Positions 25,709-34,336 of a stretch of DNA of 64,000 nucleotides are shown here, in pieces. The DNA is taken from NCBI GenBank assembly GCA_948968885.1, contig CAREUR010000001.1, positions 1-64,000 on the forward strand, read 5' to 3'. Below the pieces are notes generated by a model. That model did no database searches. It had not been told where the DNA came from and saw only the letters and a program-made list of their open reading frames with translations. This DNA comes from an uncultured Eubacteriales bacterium (GTDB lineage Bacteria; Bacillota; Clostridia; Oscillospirales; Acutalibacteraceae). Position 1 is the first letter of the stretch. The number at the start of each line of letters is the position of its first letter. The translations under genes and the position numbers were made by a program.

Positions 25709-25951
25709 TCACTCTGCAATCTCAACCGCAACTCTGTGTTTTTTTCGAATCGCCGCTGAGCGCATAACCATGCGAATAGCCTTAGCAATGCGGCCCTGTT
25801 TGCCAATGACTCTGCCCATATCACTCTGCGCAACGTGCAGCCGATAGACCGTCACGCCGTTTTCATTGGCACCTTCAACGTCCACGCTAACATCATCTGG
25901 ATTTTCGACCAATCCCCGCGCAATGGTAATCAACAACTCTTTCAAAGACAA
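25709..25951 (-). CDS. khpA: KH-domain RNA-binding protein KhpA
   Basis: Protein of 80 aa, essentially a single KH domain with the GxxG loop in MGRVIGKQGRIAKAIRMVMRSAA. KhpA, usually with KhpB, binds RNA and affects cell elongation in Firmicutes. The start is TTG with CGGGGGA upstream. It follows rpsP by 12 bases, its usual position. Confidence 0.93.
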   Translation of the reverse strand: MSLKELLITIARGLVENPDDVSVDVEGANENGVTVYRLHVAQSDMGRVIGKQGRIAKAIRMVMRSAAIRKKHRVAVEIAE

Positions 25952-25963
25952 TTCCCCCGTTTG

Positions 25964-26206
25964 TTAAAGAATTTCGAACTTTCTCAGCAAGGACTTCACC
26001 GTGTCCGTTGGCTGAGCTCCATTTTTTATCCATTTTTGCACCTTTTCGCCATCAACCTTAAAATCAACCGGGTCCTTCAAAGGGGCATAATATCCCAGCT
26101 CCTCGATGAATCTACCGTCCCTAGGAAATCTCGAATCGGCAACAACAATGCGATAAAAAGGAGTTTTTTTAGCGCCCATGCGGCGCAACCTGATTTTTAC
26201 TGCCAT
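25964..26206 (-). CDS. rpsP: 30S ribosomal protein S16
   Basis: Protein of 80 aa, normal length. N-terminal [39 protein letters not shown] is diagnostic. The start has GGGAGGTGAGG upstream. It lies between ffh (75 bases upstream) and khpA. Confidence 0.98.
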   Translation of the reverse strand: MAVKIRLRRMGAKKTPFYRIVVADSRFPRDGRFIEELGYYAPLKDPVDFKVDGEKVQKWIKNGAQPTDTVKSLLRKFEIL

Positions 26207-26280
26207 TTAAAACCTCACCTCCCAAGCTTGATATAGCGCCCATCCTGAGCAGTTTGTATTAATTAACAAATAATCATAAG

Positions 26281-27639
26281 TCAAAACTTAAATTTGCCAA
26301 GACCACCAAAACCAGGCATCCCAGCCATTCCCGGGAACCGCTTCTTACCCTTGCTGCCAGAAAATTGCTTCATCATCTTTTGCATCTGTTCAAACCGCCG
26401 AAGTAAAGAGTTAACATCCTCCACCTTCAATCCGCATCCCGTTGCAATACGCCTTTTCCTCGAAGCATTGATAATCTCCGGCTTGCTGCGCTCTTTCTTA
26501 GTCATGGACAAAATAATCGCGCAAAGCCTGTCAACCTGCCTGTCGTCGACGTCCGCATCCTTAACCTTCTGCGAAAGCCCCGGAATCTTCAAAAGTATCG
26601 ACTTTAAAGAGCCCATATTCTTAATCTGGCTCATCTGGTCCAGCAAATCGTTCAAATCGAACTTGTTTTTAACCAGCTTTTCAGCCATTCGCTCGGCCTT
26701 TTGCTGGTCGAGCTTGCTTTCGGCCTCTTCTATCAACGAGAGCATGTCGCCCATTCCCAAGATCCGCGAAGCCATCCGCTCCGGGTAAAACTCCTCCAAG
26801 TCCGTAAGTTTTTCTCCCGTGCCAACAAATTTTATCGGCTTTCCAGTAACCTTTCTTACCGAAAGTGCCGCGCCTCCGCGGGTGTCTCCATCTAGCTTCG
26901 TCAAGATCACGCCCGTAATCGCCAATAAATCGTCAAACGACTTTGCCACATTAACGGCATCTTGACCCGTCATCGCGTCCACAACCAGCAAAATCTCGGC
27001 CGGCTCAACTTCTTGCTTTACCCGCTTAAGCTCCGCCATCAGTTGTTCGTCCACGTGCAGTCTGCCCGCTGTGTCTAAAATTACGATATCATTTCCGTGA
27101 TCTTTTGCGTGTTTAACGGCCTCTTTTGCGATTTTAACTGGGTCCCCTTCGCCCATTTCAAAAACCGGAACGTCAATTTTCTCCGCAACAACCTGCAACT
27201 GCTTAATCGCAGCCGGTCGGTATACGTCGCAAGCCACCAGCAACGGGCGATGTCCCTTCTTTTTTTGAGCCAATGCCAACTTCCCAGAATGCGTGGTTTT
27301 TCCGGACCCCTGCAGTCCGCACATCATAACTACCGTAGGCGGCACCGAGCTAGTTTCCAAGCGGCTCTGCGCAGACCCCATCAGCTCGACTAATTCCTCA
27401 TTAACGATCTTGACCACCATCTGCGCCGGCGTCAGGCTCTGCATAACTTCCTCGCCCACCGCGCGCTGAGTCACTTTGTCCGTGAACTCTTTTGCGACCT
27501 TATAGTTTACGTCCGCCTCCAAAAGCGCCAGCCGGACTTCTCGCATGGAGTCTTTGACGTCCTTTTCAGAGAGCTTGCCCTTGCCGCGAAGCCTCTTAAA
27601 AGTAGACATCAATTTTTCAGAAAGCCCCTCAAAAGGCAC
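26281..27639 (-). CDS. ffh: Signal recognition particle protein Ffh
   Basis: Protein of 452 aa. NG GTPase domain: MCGLQGSGKTTHSGKLA (G1), DTAGRLHVDEQL (G3), TKLDGDTRGGAALSV (G4 region). Methionine-rich M domain at the C-terminus ends MAGMPGFGGLGKFKF. It targets nascent membrane proteins with 4.5S/scRNA and FtsY. GTG 27639 is chosen as it yields the canonical PFEGLSEKL start; TTG three bases upstream is too close to the ribosome site. It follows ylxM by 11 bases. Confidence 0.98.
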   Translation of the reverse strand: MPFEGLSEKLMSTFKRLRGKGKLSEKDVKDSMREVRLALLEADVNYKVAKEFTDKVTQRAVGEEVMQSLTPAQMVVKIVNEELVELMGSAQSRLETSSVPPTVVMMCGLQGSGKTTHSGKLALAQKKKGHRPLLVACDVYRPAAIKQLQVVAEKIDVPVFEMGEGDPVKIAKEAVKHAKDHGNDIVILDTAGRLHVDEQLMAELKRVKQEVEPAEILLVVDAMTGQDAVNVAKSFDDLLAITGVILTKLDGDTRGGAALSVRKVTGKPIKFVGTGEKLTDLEEFYPERMASRILGMGDMLSLIEEAESKLDQQKAERMAEKLVKNKFDLNDLLDQMSQIKNMGSLKSILLKIPGLSQKVKDADVDDRQVDRLCAIILSMTKKERSKPEIINASRKRRIATGCGLKVEDVNSLLRRFEQMQKMMKQFSGSKGKKRFPGMAGMPGFGGLGKFKF

Positions 27640-27650
27640 CAAACCACCCC

Positions 27651-28013
27651 CTACTGCTCTTTATATATAGAATCCGCCGCATTCTTAATGGCCTTTGCGA
27701 TTTCATAAACCTCATTAATCCGCGCGCCAGAAAGGTTCTGCAATTTTCTCGCATTCTCTATTATTGTTTGCAAGTTTTTTTCGATTCTAGAAAATTTCAG
27801 TGCAAGATGCAACTTCTTTTCCAGCTCAAACAGCTGCGCTTCGGCCTTTTTTATAGTGTCTCGAACACCCTGACGGGTTATCCCCAAGTTTTCGCCAATC
27901 TCCGACAAAGAAAGGTCCTCATTATAGTACCAGCCCAGAACCTTCTTTTGGTTCTCGGTTAAAAGGTCCGCGTAAAAATCCAGCAGAGTCGAAACTTCCA
28001 GGTTTTTATCCAC
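27651..28013 (-). CDS. ylxM: YlxM/p13-like DNA-binding protein (UPF0122)
   Basis: Protein of 120 aa with a sigma-70 region 4-type HTH: LTENQKKVLGWYYNEDLSLSEIGENLGITRQGVRDTIKKAEAQL. YlxM typically precedes ffh and has been linked to SRP function. GTG 28013 follows TTGAGGTGG; the longer frame from 28037 adds an unlikely eight residues. The C-terminal 35 residues are longer than in most homologues I recall. Confidence 0.92.
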   Translation of the reverse strand: MDKNLEVSTLLDFYADLLTENQKKVLGWYYNEDLSLSEIGENLGITRQGVRDTIKKAEAQLFELEKKLHLALKFSRIEKNLQTIIENARKLQNLSGARINEVYEIAKAIKNAADSIYKEQ

Positions 28014-28102
28014 AAAAGCCACCTCAAGCCAAGGCATCTGTAAAGCTATTTCACTTTACAACTATTTTAACTCATCACGTTCAATTTGTCAAGCCCAAAA
28101 TC

Positions 28103-28138
28103 AAAAAAAATACCACACCTGCAAACTTCCGATGTGGC
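28103..28138 (-). terminator. Intrinsic terminator of the 28251 gene
   Basis: On the minus strand CCACATC (28132-28138) pairs with GGTGTGG (28114-28120), seven positions with one wobble, and TATTTTTTTT follows. It matches the strand and position of the small gene ending at 28251. Confidence 0.65.
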
Positions 28139-28250
28139 ATTAAATTACACTCAAAAATCAATTTTGTTTTCAAAAAGAATATCAAATAAAACATAAAAAT
28201 AGCTTGCAAAAATTGAATCCCTCAGCCCGCGGCCCTTTTACAGTCAAAAG

Positions 28251-28403
28251 TCACTTTGGCTGCGATAACACCGTCCTCAACAAGTCTATGTTCTTGGACA
28301 AATTTTCGTTTAAAACTTCTTCTACCGGTCTTTTCAAAAACTGCGATAAATTCTCATAAAATTCAGAAGCCTCATCATTCAAAACAATTCTGTATTCTTT
28401 TAT
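28251..28403 (-). CDS. Tiny RHH-like protein without a normal start codon
   Basis: An open frame of about 50 codons reads KEYRIVLNDEASEFYENLSQ, then FLKRPVEEVLNENLSKN, and ends at TGA 28251. The beta-strand (YRIVLND) followed by helix pattern resembles short ribbon-helix-helix proteins. A ribosome-site-like AAGAGGGTGAT lies just upstream, but the frame opens after an in-frame TAA with no ATG, GTG or TTG before the conserved part. The only candidates are ATA 28403 or ATT 28406. A terminator lies downstream at 28103-28138. It is divergent from the RHH gene at 28589. A start-codon mutation (pseudogene) is the alternative. Confidence 0.5.
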   Translation of the reverse strand: MKEYRIVLNDEASEFYENLSQFLKRPVEEVLNENLSKNIDLLRTVLSQPK

Positions 28404-28588
28404 AATATCACCCTCTTATTAACTTTTTGATATCAATAATGAATATTGTTAAGAAATCGATGTGTAATATAATCTTATAATAGAGGATTGTGAATATTTT
28501 GTCAAAAAATATCGAAAATAATTTTATTTTTAAGCTTAATCATTTTCGTGTTTTGCCACAAAATCGAGTGTAAAGGGGTTTTGTTTTT

Positions 28589-28762
28589 ATGCTAAAATTT
28601 ATTCCTAAGCCAGAAAAAAATGAGGTCATTTGCATCCGGATCGACTCCGAAAAGCTCAAGTTTATCGACACCATTGCGAACAAAAATAACATGAGCCGTA
28701 ACAAATTTATTGGTCAATGCATCGACTTTGCCTTACAAAACCTGGAGTCTCCCCCCTCCTGA
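28589..28762 (+). CDS. Small ribbon-helix-helix (CopG/Arc-like) protein
   Basis: Protein of 57 aa. It shows the RHH plan: strand VICIRIDSEKL, helix KFIDTIANKNN, turn MSRN, helix KFIGQCIDFALQNL. Such proteins bind DNA as dimers and often act as antitoxins or autoregulators, but no toxin gene adjoins. AAAGGGG precedes the ATG by eleven bases. It is divergent from the other tiny RHH-like frame at 28251-28403 across a 185-base AT-rich spacer and convergent with recO. Confidence 0.65.
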   Translation: MLKFIPKPEKNEVICIRIDSEKLKFIDTIANKNNMSRNKFIGQCIDFALQNLESPPS

Positions 28763-28802
28763 CCCTCGAATTGCGATTAAATTTGGCTTCCTCGGTATTA
28801 TT

Positions 28803-29555
28803 TTAATTTACCACAAGTTTATTATAAAAGTCCAGCGTCTTCAAATTTTTCTCCAAACACCGCAGCAGGTAGGCCTCCGTAATTGCCGAGAGTTCACTTT
28901 GGCTTTGCGTAGCCAGTTCAAACGCAAACATCTTGTTAAACTCCGAGTACACCGTGTGCCGCAGCGCATGCAGGACGCTGTCCGTTAATTTGAACTTCGC
29001 AAAATTATAATTTCCAATGCATTCGCTACAAATAATCCCATTCGCATCGGGCACAAAATAGAAGTCTTTGCTGCCAGCCCCTTCGCAGTGCACACAGGCA
29101 ACCAAATTAGGCATATAGCCTGACATCGCTAGGAGTCTCATCTCAAAAACAGATTTCAACAGCTTATCAGAAATCTTCCCCTCCGACAAGTAATGCAAAG
29201 AATTCAAACAAAGTCGCAAAATATCCTCGGTATGACGCTGTCCTTCAGCAACCAAGTTCAAAATCAGGTCGCAAAAATACTGCGCCAGCGCCAATTTCCC
29301 TATATCACTCCTCAGGCCCCAAAACGACTTTCTCGCACTCGCCTCGTTGATTATGCATTTATCCCTGCCCTTAAAAATCACAAAGTCCGAATAGCAGAAC
29401 TGTTGCGTTGCAGAAAAATTTTTGTTTTTCACATTCTTAACACCCCGTGCAAACGCGCGGATAATCCCATACTTTCTCGTCAAAATCGTAACCAGTTTGT
29501 CATTCTCCGGCATCGGCTTCTCCAGAACTACCAGCCCGTCGGTATTAATCTGCAT
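28803..29555 (-). CDS. recO: DNA repair protein RecO
   Basis: Protein of 250 aa. N-terminal OB fold (TDGLVVLEKPMPENDKLVTILT and YGIIRAFARGVK), helical middle and a zinc site of two CxxC pairs (VACVHCEGAG ... GIICSECIG). RecO loads RecA with RecR during gap repair. It follows era by 69 bases, the usual era-recO order in Clostridia. ATG start with GGGAGC upstream. Confidence 0.95.
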   Translation of the reverse strand: MQINTDGLVVLEKPMPENDKLVTILTRKYGIIRAFARGVKNVKNKNFSATQQFCYSDFVIFKGRDKCIINEASARKSFWGLRSDIGKLALAQYFCDLILNLVAEGQRHTEDILRLCLNSLHYLSEGKISDKLLKSVFEMRLLAMSGYMPNLVACVHCEGAGSKDFYFVPDANGIICSECIGNYNFAKFKLTDSVLHALRHTVYSEFNKMFAFELATQSQSELSAITEAYLLRCLEKNLKTLDFYNKLVVN

Positions 29556-29624
29556 TTTAACAGCTCCCTTGCCTCAATGCTTCCATATAATCACAAACAA
29601 AACGGATGGCCAAACCATCCGCTT

Positions 29625-30536
29625 TTACATATCCAACGCCTTTTCATCAAAGCCAAAATTTTTCAAAAGCTCGGCTCTGTTGCGCCAATCTTCCTTCACT
29701 TTAACCCAAATCTGCAAATTAACATTAACACCAAAAAAATTCTCGATCTCAGCCCTAGCCTGACTGCCAATCTCTTTGAGCATATCGCCATGCTTGCCAA
29801 TTAAAATGCCCTTATGCGTAGCTTTTTCGCAATATATAGTTGCATCAATGTCCATCAAACGGCCATCTTCGCGCTCCGGCATTTTCTCTACATGAACTGC
29901 CACACCATGCGGGACTTCTTCCCTAGTAACGCGCAAGATCTTCTCACGAATAACCTCGGCAACAAGCACAGATTCCGGCTGATCAGTCAAAGCATCTTCC
30001 GGAAAAAAATGCCCCTCGCAAACAGCAAATTTTTTTAACTCATCTAATAAATCCTCAAGCCCATCGCCAGTTTTAGCGGATATCGGTACAACTGCCACGC
30101 AATCAATCATCGACGATACCTCTGAAATTTGCCTCATCAAAACAGATTTATCTTTCAAAAGATCAATCTTATTTATCGCCAAAATTACCGGTACTTTCAA
30201 GGTTTTCAAACTTTTAATCAATTTAACTTCGGCAGGCTTTAAATTATTCTTCCCCGCCGCAACTACCAAAAGGCACGCATCAACCGATGCTATCGAGCTT
30301 CTTACTGATTTCTCCATATACTGTCCCAACCTGGTCTTAGGCTCGTGCGTCCCCGGGGTATCTATAAAAACAAGCTGAGTCTCGCCCTTTGTCAAGACGC
30401 CCATTATCCGATTTCGGGTGGTCTGCGGTTTTGCCGAAACAATCGAGACCTTTTGCCCAATCAACGCATTCAATATAGAAGACTTGCCAACATTCGGAAC
30501 CCCCACAATTGCAGCAAACGCCGATTTCTTCCCCAT
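29625..30536 (-). CDS. era: GTPase Era
   Basis: Protein of 303 aa. G motifs: GVPNVGKSSILNAL (G1), TTRNRIMG (G2), DTPG (G3), NKIDLL (G4), and C-terminal KH domain (GILIGKHGDMLKEIGSQAR). It binds 16S rRNA and acts in 30S maturation. ATG 30536 follows GGAAGGAA. It follows ybeY by 39 bases, probably co-transcribed. Confidence 0.97.
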   Translation of the reverse strand: MGKKSAFAAIVGVPNVGKSSILNALIGQKVSIVSAKPQTTRNRIMGVLTKGETQLVFIDTPGTHEPKTRLGQYMEKSVRSSIASVDACLLVVAAGKNNLKPAEVKLIKSLKTLKVPVILAINKIDLLKDKSVLMRQISEVSSMIDCVAVVPISAKTGDGLEDLLDELKKFAVCEGHFFPEDALTDQPESVLVAEVIREKILRVTREEVPHGVAVHVEKMPEREDGRLMDIDATIYCEKATHKGILIGKHGDMLKEIGSQARAEIENFFGVNVNLQIWVKVKEDWRNRAELLKNFGFDEKALDM

Positions 30537-30575
30537 CAACAGAGTTCCTTCCTCGTCAATTTATATGGATGTAAA

Positions 30576-31076
30576 TTACTTACTGTAATAATACGAAACT
30601 CCGCCAACGAATCCCATTTTTGCCATGATCAGCTCTTCTTTGTCACGCATTTTAACTTTTTCGATTCCGCCTTTTTCATGGACATATCCAAGCAAGTGCA
30701 AAATGCCGTGGACAGTAAGATGTGCAACCTCTTTTTGCAAATTATGCCCATATTTCTGGGCTTGCTCCTCGGCTTTCTCTAATGAAATTACAATATCTCC
30801 CAAAAGCTTTGCGCCAGTAGCTGGATCCGTATCGTAATTGCCGTCCTTGCCCATAGGAAAAGACAAAACGTCCGTCGGGATATTTTTTTGCCGATATTTA
30901 TTGTTTAATTCTTTAATCTGCTCGTTGTTTACAAAAGACACGCTCACTTCTGCCGAACCTTCAAACTCTTCCGTGCGCAAAACCGCATTGCAACAGCGGC
31001 GAACAATCATACGCAAACCTGTTGGAACTTTAACTTCTTTTTGCTTGTTGTTAATAATTACTTTGATCTTATCCAT
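30576..31076 (-). CDS. ybeY: Endoribonuclease YbeY
   Basis: Protein of 166 aa. The zinc motif HGILHLLGYVHE (H-x3-H-x5-H) is complete, and SFVNNEQIKELNNKYR and PTDVLSFPM are typical. It acts in 16S rRNA 3' maturation and ribosome quality control. The upstream gap of 465 bases carries a promoter about 360 bases away, implying a long leader. phoH, usually directly upstream, is missing. Confidence 0.95.
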   Translation of the reverse strand: MDKIKVIINNKQKEVKVPTGLRMIVRRCCNAVLRTEEFEGSAEVSVSFVNNEQIKELNNKYRQKNIPTDVLSFPMGKDGNYDTDPATGAKLLGDIVISLEKAEEQAQKYGHNLQKEVAHLTVHGILHLLGYVHEKGGIEKVKMRDKEELIMAKMGFVGGVSYYYSK

Positions 31077-31541
31077 ACAAAAACTCGCTTACCCTTCTGC
31101 ATAAACACCACGTTACGTATCAAGAAACAAGTAACATAAAGCTAAGGCAAACTTAACCTCCCTACAATTACTATAAAAAATATAAAGTCACAAGCTGCCA
31201 AAAGCCTAAAAACAGCATTTTTCAAGCATTCTTTACTTATAATATATAAAACTTAAAATTTATTTCTCACACACTTTGTTGTATATTAAAAAGGTTCAGT
31301 ACATATCAACATTCAAAATCTCTACAGCTCTATCAAACCCTATCAAACAGTTAACTTAGTGCTAAAAGACAAATTTTTCATTTTAAACAGGCTATAAACT
31401 TATATTTTTTACAAATTTACAAATCAAATTTAGTTTATTATATCACAAAAAATAGTAGATGTCATTAAAAAAAGGAAATTTTTTTATTTTTGTAACAAGT
31501 CACAATATTTTGCTATAATCTCACTTTGTTTTTGCTGTTTT
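31077..31541 (-). other. AT-rich gap with a probable long ybeY leader
   Basis: No gene is visible in these 465 bases; only frames of a few codons occur on the minus strand. A minus-strand promoter lies at 31437-31465, so the transcript of ybeY-era-recO would carry a leader of about 350 bases. I see no known riboswitch signature in it. Confidence 0.55.
31437..31465 (-). promoter_or_regulatory. Promoter upstream of ybeY-era-recO
   Basis: On the minus strand ATGACA (31460-31465) and extended -10 TGATATAAT (TATAAT at 31437-31442) are 17 bases apart. Confidence 0.6.
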
Positions 31542-32723
31542 TTACTCCTCTATTTTGATTTCCTCCTTTTGCGCGATGTTTTCCTCGCAGGTGTAGTCGG
31601 CTGTTACCAACGCCTTACCGCTTATCAGCCTCTCCACCTTGTGCTTGCTTATTATTTTTGCCTCGCCCAGCTCCGATTGTTCCTGCTTTTCTAGCTCTTC
31701 GTTGGCCTTCTGCAGCGCCTCCTCTTGCGAGAGCCTCACTTCTTTTTCTGCCACCTGCGTCCAGACTTCTTTGTAATAGCTTGCAGGTAGCGAGACTCCC
31801 CAAAAACTGACGTCGCTCACCTGCACAGTCTTCTCAAAATCCCCACCTGGCTGCGATGTCAGCGTCAGTGGCAGCTCTATCCCAAACAGTTTTAGCCTTT
31901 TGCGAGTCACCTTCTTGCCGGTGCTTTGTTTTTCCCTTTGGCAGAGCTCCACTTCGGCCTTTAGTTCGCGCTTTGTTAGGGCATAGACCTTCGCCTCGGC
32001 ATGTTTTATGGTGCATGCACCAAAGTCGTCCTCCACTATTCCGCTCACCAGCAGCTGTCCTGTTGTTGCCGCATCCCCCAACTTCACCTCTGGCGTGCCT
32101 TCGTAAACCTCCATCCTTGTGATTTGCCCGTCTTTGCTTGCTTTTATGTTGCACGGAGCCGTTTTTGGAATTAGCGATGGCGGCTCTACTCGCTCTTTTA
32201 GCTCAAAGCTGAGCGTGCTGCCCTTTACGTTGACCGACGCCCACGCTATATTGCTAAAATTCTTCATTATGGTCTTCTCGATCATCGGTGTGTCCAGCTC
32301 GCTCTTTAACGTTCCCGCGCAGACGCCAAGTTCGCTTATCAGACCGGTGAGCTCGGCCTTGTCTATGGTCTCGGCGCCCTTTATGTCTATGGACCATATG
32401 TAGAGCGACAAAAAATGCAGGCTCAGCGCAAAGCAGACGAGCCCCACAAATAGGCCTTTTCTCTTTTTGTACCGCTTCAAAATAAACGGCAAGCCCTGTT
32501 TTTGCTGGATTCTTATTTTTATGCACGATTTTTTTGCAATTCTTCTGAGCGCTTTATATTCGGACGCCGCCACCGAGCACCGCAGTTCCTCTTTGTCTCT
32601 GCACTTTTTTATATTAAAGAGCCCGACTCCGGCCTTTGCAGCTAGGTTTATGAATCTTTCTGGCCCCTTGCCCGCCGCTATGAAGGTAACGTAGCCCCAA
32701 AAAAACCTTATTATTTTGAGCAA
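31542..32723 (-). CDS. yqfD: Sporulation protein YqfD
   Basis: Protein of 393 aa. A soluble N-terminus (about 85 aa, with CSVAASEYKALRRIAKKS) precedes a membrane segment near residues 90-113 (GLFVGLVCFALSLHFLSLYIW) and an extracytoplasmic domain beginning IKGAETIDKAELTGLISELG, as in YqfD/SpoIV-type proteins made in sporulating cells. TTG 32723 is preferred (AGAGGTGG upstream); GTG 32732 is an alternative. It follows yqfC closely, the normal order. The sense strand is G/A-rich at third positions. Confidence 0.92.
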   Translation of the reverse strand: MLKIIRFFWGYVTFIAAGKGPERFINLAAKAGVGLFNIKKCRDKEELRCSVAASEYKALRRIAKKSCIKIRIQQKQGLPFILKRYKKRKGLFVGLVCFALSLHFLSLYIWSIDIKGAETIDKAELTGLISELGVCAGTLKSELDTPMIEKTIMKNFSNIAWASVNVKGSTLSFELKERVEPPSLIPKTAPCNIKASKDGQITRMEVYEGTPEVKLGDAATTGQLLVSGIVEDDFGACTIKHAEAKVYALTKRELKAEVELCQREKQSTGKKVTRKRLKLFGIELPLTLTSQPGGDFEKTVQVSDVSFWGVSLPASYYKEVWTQVAEKEVRLSQEEALQKANEELEKQEQSELGEAKIISKHKVERLISGKALVTADYTCEENIAQKEEIKIEE

Positions 32724-32736
32724 TTGCCCCACCTCT

Positions 32737-33021
32737 CTACGTTATAAACTCTATCGATTTTATGAAGCCCTCCACTATTAACGAGTCTGCCGTGAGGCAT
32801 TTTATGGCCAAATTCCGGCCCAAAAACGACGTCACCATGTTGCCGGTATTGATCCTTATTATATTCTCGTCGTACTGAAGGATCCCCTTGCAGCCTTCTA
32901 TCGAGACTTCGCGGTTTGAGTTCATCTCAAAATGAGTGCAATTCGGCATGGCTCCTGCCGGCATTTGCATCTTGCTGGCCACTGTCTGCAGCCTTTCTAT
33001 GTTTTTGCCCTTTTTCCGCAC
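32737..33021 (-). CDS. yqfC: Sporulation protein YqfC
   Basis: Protein of 94 aa, the usual size. Characteristic runs are HFEMNSNREVSIEGCKGILQ and YDENIIRINTGNMVTSFLGRNL. It is a YabP/YqfC-family protein of the sigma-E regulon in model spore formers. GTG 33021 follows GGAGGGGAT. It is followed by yqfD after 13 bases. Confidence 0.92.
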   Translation of the reverse strand: MRKKGKNIERLQTVASKMQMPAGAMPNCTHFEMNSNREVSIEGCKGILQYDENIIRINTGNMVTSFLGRNLAIKCLTADSLIVEGFIKSIEFIT

Positions 33022-33142
33022 GCTGATCCCCTCCACATCGCCCTTGGCTTTGTTCTCGTTTTTACTGCCACTACCATAAATTATGCTCGCAGTTCAATAA
33101 AAATCACAAGCCACATATATATTAGTTGGAGGTGCTTTTACT

Positions 33143-34336
33143 ATGCCCAATTTTCTTTTAAAGAAATTTCGCCGAGTTCGCATAAACGCCGGCCTCATCA
33201 AGGACGCACTCTTGTTCTCGTTTATAATATTTTTGTGCGTAATAATTCTCTGCATGCCGCAGGCCTCGGCTGCTGGCGTTAAACTGGGGTTGCGATTCTG
33301 CACAAACACGCTGGTGCCCGCGCTTTTCCCGTTTATGGTGCTTTCCTCTTTGGTCGTTAAAACCGGGATGTCCGAAAAAATCGGCAAAGTGCTGGCTCCC
33401 GTCGTTAAGGTTTTGTTTCGACTGCCACCCAGCACCGCCGCTACCATTCTGCTGAGCTTTGTTGGTGGCTACCCTTCCGGCGCCATCGGCGTTAATGAGC
33501 TTTACCGCCAGGGCAAAATCTCTCGCGCCCAGGCCGAGCAGATGCTTCTATTCACCGTCTGCGCTGGGCCCGCCTTCATCCTAAACGCGGTCTGCTCCGG
33601 CTTTGCCAACAACGCCATCATTGGCCCGATTATGCTTGCTTCTCACATTATCTCCGCCTCGATTTTGGGCATCGTTGCTGGGTTTCTTTACTCTCCCTCG
33701 AAAATTATTGGCTCTGCACCGGATATCTGCCGCCAAAATTTTTCTTATGCTATGGTTGGAGCCTGTCTGGACGCCGCCCACGCGACTTTTAATATGTGCT
33801 CTTTTGTGATTCTGTTTTCGGCCCTTTTGAGCATTCTCAATCAGTCGCACATTTTCAGCTCAATTTTCAAAATTCTTGATTTTTTCGGCGTCCCACCGGC
33901 AATAATAAATATTATGCTCCCAGCGGCGCTCGAAGTCACCAACGGCTGCTCGGCCATATTAAAAAACCGCGCTCCCACCGAGCTTCTTGCCTTTGCTCTC
34001 AGTTGGGCTGGAGTTTGCGTGCATTTTCAGATTTTTTCCATCGCCGAATCTATTAATTTCTCCAAACTAAAATTCATCTTCTTTCGCGCCACACATGGGC
34101 TCTTGGCCGCCGTTATATCGCACTTTCTGTTCTCTACCTTCAGCGCGCGCTCTGCCTTTGCCACCATTACGCGGATTTCCTCTTCTAGCGTTGCCGAGGG
34201 TTACGTCTCCAAGGGCAGCGTCGCGCTTATTGCGCTGTGCGTTATCTTCCTGCTCACCGCAAATCCTAGAACGACTCGGGGGGTTCGTTTTGAAAAACCT
34301 AAAAAAAGAAGGCTTAATCACGTTTTCAAAAAGTAA
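33143..34336 (+). CDS. ylbJ: Sporulation integral membrane protein YlbJ
   Basis: Protein of 397 aa with about eight to nine membrane segments and nucleoside-recognition (Gate) domain motifs: NTLVPALFPFMVLSSL, LLSFVGGYPSGAIGVNELY, and TVCAGPAFILNAVC. YlbJ is needed for spore cortex and heat resistance in Bacillus. The ATG follows TTGGAGGTG. Third codon positions are C-rich, unlike the plus-strand genes at 1-15 kb. It overlaps the next gene by 47 bases. Confidence 0.93.
   Translation: MPNFLLKKFRRVRINAGLIKDALLFSFIIFLCVIILCMPQASAAGVKLGLRFCTNTLVPALFPFMVLSSLVVKTGMSEKIGKVLAPVVKVLFRLPPSTAATILLSFVGGYPSGAIGVNELYRQGKISRAQAEQMLLFTVCAGPAFILNAVCSGFANNAIIGPIMLASHIISASILGIVAGFLYSPSKIIGSAPDICRQNFSYAMVGACLDAAHATFNMCSFVILFSALLSILNQSHIFSSIFKILDFFGVPPAIINIMLPAALEVTNGCSAILKNRAPTELLAFALSWAGVCVHFQIFSIAESINFSKLKFIFFRATHGLLAAVISHFLFSTFSARSAFATITRISSSSVAEGYVSKGSVALIALCVIFLLTANPRTTRGVRFEKPKKRRLNHVFKK

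Noticed and set aside
34095..34289. Upstream extension of the membrane protein at 34290
   Set aside because: It lies wholly within ylbJ in another frame and encodes a Pro/Arg/Leu-rich shadow sequence.
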